A stretch of 37,574 nucleotides of DNA from Roseovarius gaetbuli (GTDB lineage Bacteria > Pseudomonadota > Alphaproteobacteria > Rhodobacterales > Rhodobacteraceae): assembly GCF_900172365.1 (NCBI RefSeq), contig NZ_FWFJ01000040.1, positions 1-37,574 on the forward strand, written 5' to 3'. This document shows positions 31,845-37,574 of the stretch, piece after piece. Every line of letters begins with the position of its first letter. Position 1 is the stretch's first letter. The position numbers were made by a program, and so were the translations under genes. The notes beneath the pieces are model-generated. The model searched no databases and had not been told where the DNA came from. It was given only the letters and a program-made list of their open reading frames with translations.

Positions 31845-34001
31845 TCAAAGGCGCAAGCGCCCCATTCCATCTCTAAGGCGGCCGATCATATGGCCGCTGC
31901 ATCCCTTGTCACCAAGCGCCTTGATCACGGCGGCGCTCTGCGCCTCTGGCACCGCGGCCAGCAATCCGCCCGCCGTCTGCGGATCATAGAGCAGCGCATC
32001 AGACGCGCCCTTGCCCCCCGCATCGGCACGGTTCGCGGCCATCAAGGAAGACGACACGCCCGCATCCGATAGCTCCCGCGCGCCGGTATAGGTCGGTATG
32101 GCCGCCTGCCAGAGGTCGGCGTCCATCCCCGACGCCTCGCAAATCGCCTTGACATGCCCGGCCAATCCAAAGCCCGTCACATCCGTCATCGCATGGGCCA
32201 CCGGCGCAAGGAGTGCCGCCTCGCGGTCCTGTGCCTGCGCCATGATGGCAAGCGCGGCCGCCACATCGCGCCCGTCGGCCTGTCCCGCCATATCCGCCGC
32301 CATAAGAACGCCCGATCCGATGGGGCGCGTCAGGATCAGCACATCACCGGCCTTTGCCCCGGACACCGTCAGGGGCATGCTTGCCCGTGTTCCCGTCACG
32401 CTAAACCCGATCGTCAGCTCGGCGCCCATCGTCGTATGCCCGCCGACCAGCTGTGCGCCAGCCGCCGCCAGAACCTCTGTGGCGACCTGCGTGATCTCTG
32501 ACAAAGTGCGCGCCTGAAGCTCGGCTGACATCTGCGGCACGACAATCGACGCCAGGGCAACCTGCGGCGCGGCCCCCATCGCCCAGATATCGCCCAAGGC
32601 ATGCACCGCCGCGATCCGCGTCATCAGCGCAGGATCATCAATCAGGCTGCGCAAGTGGTCGGTGGTGATCACCTGAAACCCGCCACCGGGCAGGCGCAGA
32701 ACGGCGGCATCATCGCCCGCCCCGGTGACCACATCGCCCCTCGGCTGCGCGATGACCTGCAACGCGCCGGACAGAACACTGCGCCCCACCTTGGCGCCAC
32801 ATCCACCGCAGAGCGGCTTGGCCGCAAGTATCTCGGCCACACCTATCGCCGCCGCGCCGGTCAGCGCCGGAACCGCCATCTTTGGCAGATCGCTCAGCCG
32901 ATCCATGAAGGCCCGGTCAATCCGATCCTTCCAGCGCCACATGAACGGCCCCGCAAGGGTAAATCCGAACTTCTCGGCCATCGCTGATTTTTCGCCCAGA
33001 GAGATCAGCTTGAGATAGTTCTTTTGCGGTCGCCACGTCTTGCGCCGCCCCCCGCTCAGCGCGGCGCGCATGTTATGGTGCAATATCGGCGCGGCGCGCA
33101 CGGCAAACACGCCCGCCTTGGGTCGGGGCGCAAGCGGCATCACCGCACAATCGCCAACCGCAAACAGCGACTCATCGCCAATCACCCCCAGGTCGGGCCC
33201 GATTTCGATAAACCCGTCCTGCTGGGGCAAATCCGTCTCGGCGATCCAGCCGTGCGCAAAGGCACCCGCCGCACCAACGCAAAGCGCCGCCGCAACCGGC
33301 TCTTGTCCCTGCAACTCTACCTGATCTGCGCAAACCCTGAGCACCTTGGCGCTGGTTTTGACCGCGATCCCAAGGCCCGCCATCGCCCGCAGCATCCGCT
33401 TGCGCGCCGTGGCGCCGACACCGGAAATCTGCGGCCCGGCCTCGATCACCGTCACACGCGGCGTCACGCCTTTGCCCCGCAAGGCAAAGGCCATCGCCAT
33501 CGCAAGTTCGCATCCCGCGACACCGCCGCCAATCACCGCCACATCCGGGGCAAGCTGACCCTGCGCCACCTGTTCCAGAAAGTCGCGCCACCGCGCGGCA
33601 TAGATATCCAGCGGCTTAACCCCAATCGCATGGTCGCCAAATCCCGGCAGCTCCATCTCCGCCGTGATGCCCACGTCAATCGAGGCCACATCATACCCCA
33701 CGGGCCCACGGCCCTTTAACATCACCTCGCGGCGCGCCCGGTCAATGCCAACCGCCTTGTCAAAAATGATCCGCGCGCCCGCGTGGCGGCACAAACGGAC
33801 CAGGTCAATTTCAAGATCATCGCGCCCGTAATGCCCGGCCACATGCCCCGGAAGCATGCCGGTATAAGGCGCTGTCGGCCCCGGATTGATCACCGTCAAC
33901 CGAACGCCGGGCAGCGGGTCCATCCCCCAGGCCTTGAGCACCAGGGCATGCGCATGCCCGCCCCCAACCAATACCAAATCGCGTGTATAGGGCATTGTCA
34001 T
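31845..34001 (-). CDS. selD: NDH-like flavoprotein fused to selenophosphate synthase
   Basis: This is a 718-residue fusion. Residues 1 to about 385 are a pyridine-nucleotide disulfide oxidoreductase-like domain: LVLVGGGHAHALVLKAW, TVINPGPTAPYTGMLPGHVA, VAVIGGGVAGCELAMAMAFA and ESLFAVGDCAVM. From about 390 comes SelD, with CGGCGAKVG carrying Cys398/Cys401 (the position occupied by Cys or Sec in SelD), DDAAVLRLPGG, HALGDIWAMGA and LVGGHTTMGAELTIGFSVTG. SelD makes selenophosphate from selenide and ATP; the flavoprotein part may supply reduced selenium. The fusion is a known architecture. Starts at 34001, 33995 and a GTG at 34007 are possible. Confidence 0.93.
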   Translation of the reverse strand: MTMPYTRDLVLVGGGHAHALVLKAWGMDPLPGVRLTVINPGPTAPYTGMLPGHVAGHYGRDDLEIDLVRLCRHAGARIIFDKAVGIDRARREVMLKGRGPVGYDVASIDVGITAEMELPGFGDHAIGVKPLDIYAARWRDFLEQVAQGQLAPDVAVIGGGVAGCELAMAMAFALRGKGVTPRVTVIEAGPQISGVGATARKRMLRAMAGLGIAVKTSAKVLRVCADQVELQGQEPVAAALCVGAAGAFAHGWIAETDLPQQDGFIEIGPDLGVIGDESLFAVGDCAVMPLAPRPKAGVFAVRAAPILHHNMRAALSGGRRKTWRPQKNYLKLISLGEKSAMAEKFGFTLAGPFMWRWKDRIDRAFMDRLSDLPKMAVPALTGAAAIGVAEILAAKPLCGGCGAKVGRSVLSGALQVIAQPRGDVVTGAGDDAAVLRLPGGGFQVITTDHLRSLIDDPALMTRIAAVHALGDIWAMGAAPQVALASIVVPQMSAELQARTLSEITQVATEVLAAAGAQLVGGHTTMGAELTIGFSVTGTRASMPLTVSGAKAGDVLILTRPIGSGVLMAADMAGQADGRDVAAALAIMAQAQDREAALLAPVAHAMTDVTGFGLAGHVKAICEASGMDADLWQAAIPTYTGARELSDAGVSSSLMAANRADAGGKGASDALLYDPQTAGGLLAAVPEAQSAAVIKALGDKGCSGHMIGRLRDGMGRLRL

Positions 34002-34235
34002 CTGCACAGGTCATCTCTCTTTTAGAACATGCATATCCGGGGTTTGATGCAGAACGCCAGACCTTGCGTCCCACCAAACCAAAGAACGTGCTGCGCGCAT
34101 GACAAGATAATGGAGCAGTCTTACGGATCACGAGGAGTTGCCCCTTGCCCCCGGAATGGCCATTTGCAGCCTAGCAGCAACGGAGACAGGAAAGCCCGAA
34201 CAAAGCCATCATCTTCATCTATAACTAGTTTTGAG

Positions 34236-34254
34236 TTATTGAGTCGATCAATAA
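34236..34254. promoter_or_regulatory. Palindrome upstream of the small HTH-like gene
   Basis: TTATTGA-gtcga-TCAATAA is a perfect 7-bp inverted repeat with a 5-bp spacer, 15 bp before the ATG at 34270. It resembles but does not match an FNR box (which needs N4 between TTGAT and ATCAA). It may be an autoregulatory operator. The rest of 34008-34235 shows no supportable gene. Confidence 0.5.
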
Positions 34255-34269
34255 TCTTGGGAGCCTGCC

Positions 34270-34830
34270 ATGTATACGATTCGCGACGCCACAGAAGCCT
34301 TCTTCGCACTCGACAGAGTCCCGCCCGAAAAGGGTGCGGCGCTGGATAAGACGCTGCGCAATCTCAGCCAACGCGTTTACATGCCGCCTGTCGGGCGCTC
34401 GGGACGGGCGGACACGTATTCGCTGGAAACCATCTGCGCGCTCCGCCTGTTGCACAAAGCGTCATTGTTTGGATTGGACCGCTGGCAGCTGGAAAAACTT
34501 GCTCAGTATCTTCATGTTGCTGACTCAATGGCTGGCGACCAAACGGAGAAATTCTCCGGTGGCTTCCGCCATCTTCCTCCCATCGAAGAAGCCGTGCAGC
34601 GTGTCCGCGTGGGCGAGGTGTTCAACATTGGCATTGCGATGCTGAGCGACGGAACCATCAAGCCCTTCGTCGATTGGCGTCCCCTTGGCGAAACTGAAGA
34701 GATCGCAGAAAAGGGCGTAGCTTTGCTGGCCGGTGCTGGTTTGCAGCGGTTGCCGCAAGATGCCGCTTTCATACTTCCGGCTTCACGCTTGATTGGCGAA
34801 CTGATCGAAGTTCTGGATGTCGCTGACTGA
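34270..34830 (+). CDS. Hypothetical protein with MerR-like HTH
   Basis: The 186-residue protein is one I do not recognise by name. Residues about 36-80 (VYMPPVGRSGRADTYSLETI, CALRLLHKASLFGLDRWQLE, KLAQYL) look like a MerR-type winged helix, with an alpha-rich C-terminal half. The start at 34270 has a good RBS (gggag). The stop overlaps the ATG of the next truncated gene (TGATG), so the two formed an operon. GC content is lower than in the core genes, consistent with acquired DNA. A palindrome just upstream may be its operator. It is a plausible phage or mobile-element regulator, but that is a guess. Confidence 0.7.
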   Translation: MYTIRDATEAFFALDRVPPEKGAALDKTLRNLSQRVYMPPVGRSGRADTYSLETICALRLLHKASLFGLDRWQLEKLAQYLHVADSMAGDQTEKFSGGFRHLPPIEEAVQRVRVGEVFNIGIAMLSDGTIKPFVDWRPLGETEEIAEKGVALLAGAGLQRLPQDAAFILPASRLIGELIEVLDVAD

Positions 34831-34955
34831 TGTCCCTGCTGTCGCGCCTCTTCAAGCGCAAAGCCCCTGAAACTGACAAGCGGCACATCGAAGCTGCTTA
34901 TGGCGGGCGGCGCGGTGCGTCCGGGCCGAGCCACTTCGGTAGCACCGGGTGTTGA
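34830..34955 (+). pseudogene. 5' fragment of an unidentified gene, cut by the IS21 left end
   Basis: The ATG overlaps the previous stop. Only 40 host-encoded codons remain (starting MSLLSRLFKRKAPETDKRHI, with AAYGGRRGASG) before the IS21 end at 34950 supplies TGT-TGA. The short basic amphipathic start followed by AAxGGRR is loosely reminiscent of phage portal proteins, but this is too short to claim. Confidence 0.55.
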
Positions 34956-35310
34956 TTTCCGTTGAGAACTGACCCGGTAGCCTACAAAATTTTCACTGAG
35001 AATTGCCCCATGTGGACACATTGCCCTGACGGTTTTGGTCAGGGAGACATGGAGTGATCGACATGGGATTTTTGAGTGTTATTCGACGCTGGGCATTGCG
35101 TGACAAAATGCCAATTTGCGAGATAGCCCGGCGGACGGGCCTGTCTCGGAACACTATCAAGAAGTATCTGCGCGAGGGCGCGGTTGAGCCGAAGTTCAAG
35201 ACGCCATCACGACCGAGCAAGCTTGATCCGTATGCGGATCGGTTGTCGGTCTGGCTTCTGGCGCAAACACGTAAGCCGCGCAAAGAACGGCGCACCGTGG
35301 CCGAAGGCAT
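34950..35310 (+). mobile_element. istA: Truncated IS21-family element: left end and 5' part of istA
   Basis: The left end is tgttgatttccgttgagaac (34950 onward), with a second inner terminal repeat at 34989-35010. istA starts at ATG 35063 (MGFLSVIRRWALRDKMPICE), giving the N-terminal HTH (EIARRTGLSRNTIKKYLREG) and RLSVWLLAQTRKPRKERRTV. Homology stops at about 35298, where the sequence continues into the antisense of a different gene. The DDE catalytic domain and istB are missing, so the element cannot move by itself. The same terminal sequence, inverted, is at 72-137 of this window. Confidence 0.85.
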
Positions 35311-36038
35311 AAACCTTCACCCCACAGCGCCAGCCCACCTTCGCCTCGATTGATTTCCTGCCCTGAGCCAACCAAGCAAACGAGGCACGCCCAGGGAAGA
35401 CGCCCCATGATTTCCATGAAAAGTTCGGGTTCTGATTTTGCCCGCCCGAGCAACTTTAAACCTGTGTCAGCATCCCATGCGCGTTGCGCCTCATCGAACA
35501 CGATGACGTTTTCTGGGGGATCCGCATCTGCGTCGGCGTGATCTTTCAGGTAGGGTTTGCGATCACGATCATCTTCTTCCGTGCTGGCACGCTGCAGAGC
35601 CATCACACCCTCGTCAGGTCCATCCATGATTTGACCATCGAAAGGGTTCAGGTATTCAAGGTCAACTTCCGCTATGTCGTCTGTGACGTCGTCTGTTGCT
35701 GCTGTTCCGCTTTTACCAAGTCGCAGAACAATGCGTTTAGACGATCCATTGCGAGGTGGGCTCGGCAAGATGCGTACTTGATCGTCATAGCCCTCGATAT
35801 ATGGCTGCCCACAGCTACGGCACACGAGTAGAGGCCAAACTGCAGGAGTTTTATCAGTTGCATCGCGCCCATTTCGACCAATCTCCGGTGTTCCCCAGCT
35901 CTCCTCGTTTCTCGGATCCAGACCAACTAATATGCCCTCGGTCGCACTCGCGGAAATATGATATCTCGCTGGCAACAACGGATAGCCATCTACGCCAGAT
36001 GGAACGGCCAAAACAGCAACAGATATAAGTGCGGTCAA
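35311..36038 (-). pseudogene. Chimeric remnant: helicase-associated zinc region joined to a DUF2075 fragment
   Basis: The first ~130 codons (from 36038) contain LPARYHISASATEGILVGLD and PLLVCRSCGQPYIEGYDDQ, the pattern found in large superfamily 2 helicases of defence loci between the helicase core and the C-terminal domain. From about 35530 the reading frame becomes a DUF2075/Schlafen-like NTPase piece: PENVIVFDEAQRAWDAD (Walker B DEAQ) and KSEPELFMEIMGRLPWACLV followed by CLVGSGQEINRGEGGLALWG. It then runs into the antisense of the truncated istA. Neither part has its Walker A motif, so this is a deletion-formed chimera of two broken genes. Confidence 0.65.
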
Positions 36039-36127
36039 CCATGTGCACTTTGCAAAGATTGCGATAGGTCAAGGCCCACTTATCACGTTGACCTATCCTG
36101 AAATGGCAAAAAATGGGGTTGAAGTAG

Positions 36128-36670
36128 ATGTGGAAGGCTATAGTGGCGATACTCGCAGTGTTTGCCGCAACCAACGTTTGGGCGGAGAGTTACAGAAAAA
36201 CCTACACAAAGGGGAGTTGGACCCTCTACAGCGTCGATCGCATGGAAATGCGGGTTCCAAGCGGTCGTTATGAACAGATCGAAAATGTATGCCTTGCCGC
36301 CTTTACGTCAGCATCGGCTAGCTTAAAGTTGGCCATTGCCTCGGATGCTACCGTCAGGCGACACGGGAGTCTTCGCGACTTCATTTGGGTGCAGGTGACT
36401 TCTGAAAAGTGGAATTTCCTCAAGAGAACGGCCTCGGCTGGGCTTTCTGTCGAAATATCAAGCTACACAGAGCGGAGGGCTCAGTATGATGGGCTCGCGA
36501 TCAGCTTTGGCGTACCTGATTTTAAGAAGAACTTCGGCGTTTTCCTGATGTTTGCCGGTGTGAGGAACACAATCGATGTGCTTGATAATAGAGGAAGGGT
36601 TATCGCGAAGTTTCCCGCAAATGGATTTGCAGAAGTGCGCGACAAGTTGTTCTCATGCGCCGGTGTCTGA
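36128..36670 (+). CDS. Secreted hypothetical protein
   Basis: The 180-residue protein has a clear signal peptide (MWKAIVAILAVFAATNVWA, cleavage before ES). The mature part is beta-rich, with SWTLYSVDRMEMRVPSGRYE, SFGVPDFKKNFGVFLMFAG and a C-terminal FPANGFAEVRDKLFSCAGV. The pattern of a final short helix with one cysteine recalls periplasmic domains of the IalB type, but I cannot assign a family. GC content is low compared with the rest of the window. It sits between the helicase remnant and an IS3 remnant and appears intact. Confidence 0.65.
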   Translation: MWKAIVAILAVFAATNVWAESYRKTYTKGSWTLYSVDRMEMRVPSGRYEQIENVCLAAFTSASASLKLAIASDATVRRHGSLRDFIWVQVTSEKWNFLKRTASAGLSVEISSYTERRAQYDGLAISFGVPDFKKNFGVFLMFAGVRNTIDVLDNRGRVIAKFPANGFAEVRDKLFSCAGV

Positions 36671-36743
36671 TGATCTGGTTGCTGGACGCAGTTCGCGTGT
36701 AGGCTTCTTAGAGTGGTCCTCCAAATGCTCTATCTCATAAGTG

Positions 36744-37042
36744 TGTCCGTCGTCATATAAAATGGGACATCAGAGCGGCTTGAGCATTGGAGGCTCTGGC
36801 TCGTTTGTGTGATTGATTATGCGGCTTGTTTTTGATGTTGCAAGCGGCGTTGGCTGATTGTTGTAGTAGTCGACGAATGCCCCGATCTGGCACTCAAGGT
36901 CGCCGGGCCGATAGTAGTTTTCCAACAGGACCCGGTTCTTCATGGTCTGGTGCCAACGCTCGATTTTGCCTTGGGTCTGCGGGTAAAATGGTGCCCCACG
37001 GACATGCTTCATGCTTTGCTTGTCCAGCCATTCAGCCAGGTT
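36744..37042 (-). mobile_element. IS3-family transposase (orfB) remnant with internal deletion
   Basis: The minus strand encodes LAEWLDKQSMKHVRGAPFYP followed by QTQGKIERWHQTMKNRVLLE, the end of an IS3-type integrase core including the catalytic Glu region. After DYYNN the frame shifts to TISQRRLQHQKQAA*, the proper C-terminus, so about 40 codons between them are deleted at a short repeat. A probable terminal inverted repeat, tgtccgtcgtcatataaaat, lies at 36744-36763. The upstream half of orfB and all of orfA are absent; the homology ends at about 37042. Confidence 0.8.
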
Positions 37043-37160
37043 ATGCTCACAGCCATGACGGCAGCCAAGTCGCATGTGGTGGACTCTATTTTGACACCGC
37101 AACAAGCCACGATGGACGAAGAGTTTGCATAGGAGGGTGGAGCCCAGAAATTCGCTAATC

Positions 37161-37370
37161 ACAAATACTATTCATTGATGAGCGAGATACGAAGGCTCGG
37201 CTGATAGCGTCAAATTTCGACGCAGATTATCTGAAGACAGTGAATGCCAGAGTGATCACCATCGACGGGCATCGTTTGGTGGACTTGATGATTGAGAGCG
37301 GTGTCGGCGTTCGCGTACGGAAGGTATTTGAACTACATCGCATTGATGAAGACTTCTTCTTAGACGAATA
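37161..37370 (+). pseudogene. C-terminal fragment of an Mrr-like restriction endonuclease
   Basis: An open frame without its own start encodes about 69 residues ending VNARVITIDGHRLVDLMIES, GVGVRVRKVFELHRIDEDFF and LDE*. The IDGxxLxxLMIxxGVGV and ELxRIDEDFF patterns match the end of Mrr-cat (type IV restriction) endonucleases. The catalytic D...QxK part is missing and a TAA closes the frame just upstream. It is broken on the left by the IS3 remnant region and followed directly by the IS66 end. Confidence 0.65.
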
Positions 37371-37375
37371 GCGGT

Positions 37376-37574
37376 GTAAGCGTCCGGTCTGACCGCCCCT
37401 ATGGCGCGGTTTTCCATGGGAGCAGGTCGTCGACGCGGTTGATCTTGTAGTCTGGGATGCGGGCAAGTGTGTCGGCGAGCCATGCTTGCGGATCGATACC
37501 GTTCAGTTTGGCCGTTTCGATCAAGGTGTAGGCAATGGCGGCAGCTTTACCACCGGTCTGTGATCCAACGAACA
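37376..37574 (-). mobile_element. tnpC: IS66-family element, 3' end of tnpC transposase (continues past window)
   Basis: On the minus strand the frame from the window edge to the stop at 37399 reads FVGSQTGGKAAAIAYTLIET, AKLNGIDPQAWLADTLARIP, DYKINRVDDLLPWKTAP*, the characteristic C-terminus of IS66 transposases (LNGxDPxAWLxDxLxRI...LLPW). A terminal inverted repeat beginning gtaagcgtccggtctgaccg starts at 37376. The element continues to the right. Confidence 0.88.

Noticed and set aside
30383..31870. 495-codon minus-strand ORF opposite selU
   Set aside because: Antisense shadow spanning two real plus-strand genes; no RBS or family motif.
34236..34254. FNR box upstream of the HTH-like gene
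   Set aside because: The core TTGA-GTCG-ATCAA is one base shorter than TTGAT-N4-ATCAA, so only a generic palindrome is reported.
37043..37132. C-terminal gene fragment on the plus strand (VMLTAMTAAKSHVVDSILTP...)
   Set aside because: Open to a TAG at 37132 but has no start and no recognisable family; may be part of a degraded gene between the IS3 and Mrr pieces.
1..37574. CRISPR array or intact prophage
   Set aside because: No regularly spaced repeats and no structural or lysis phage genes are visible; only one possible phage-like 40-codon fragment at 34830.

Overview
The window is a GC-rich chromosomal segment from an alphaproteobacterium, most likely a Rhodobacterales (roseobacter-type) species. 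Evidence: a divergent Lrp-type putR/putA pair, an NDH-SelD fusion, a tripartite tricarboxylate transporter with an ScfR-like regulator, and a LexA box of the alphaproteobacterial form GAAC-N7-GAAC. The last 3.3 kb is different: lower GC, broken genes and pieces of three insertion sequence families.

Layout. 1-137 is the terminal part of an IS21-family element, followed by tRNA-Leu(UAA) at 214-300 on the minus strand. 407-5013 holds a secreted TPR protein, putR and the bifunctional proline catabolic enzyme putA. 5045-6154 is a rhomboid protease overlapping a frameshifted GFA-type zinc protein. 6212-8142 holds suhB and an aldo/keto reductase. 8394-10124 is a membrane protein reading in frame into an ImuA-like SOS protein that has its own LexA box. 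10158-13803 holds YceI, an MFS transporter and metG. 13816-14895 is an FAD amine oxidase.

15119-22483 is the most interesting conserved-gene block. A minus-strand set encodes a QseB/PmrA-type response regulator, a histidine kinase, a thermostable-hemolysin (GNAT-like) protein, an AMP-dependent ligase, an SDR and a TauD-like oxygenase. An ICMT-like membrane methyltransferase is divergent from it. A tandem CTTAC-N6-CTTAC site before the hemolysin-like gene suggests that the two-component system controls a small-molecule or lipid pathway. I do not recognise the product.

22506-30548 is a tctC-tctB-tctA-acyl-CoA ligase-panE-like-usp operon with a divergent ScfR-type regulator. 30743-34001 holds convergent selU and ndh-selD, the pair needed for 2-selenouridine in tRNA. 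After 34270 there is a small two-gene unit cut by an IS21 left end. It is followed by a truncated istA fused back-to-back to a chimeric helicase/DUF2075 remnant, a secreted hypothetical protein, an internally deleted IS3 transposase, an Mrr-like nuclease C-terminus and an IS66 end. This looks like a decayed defence island used repeatedly as an IS landing site.
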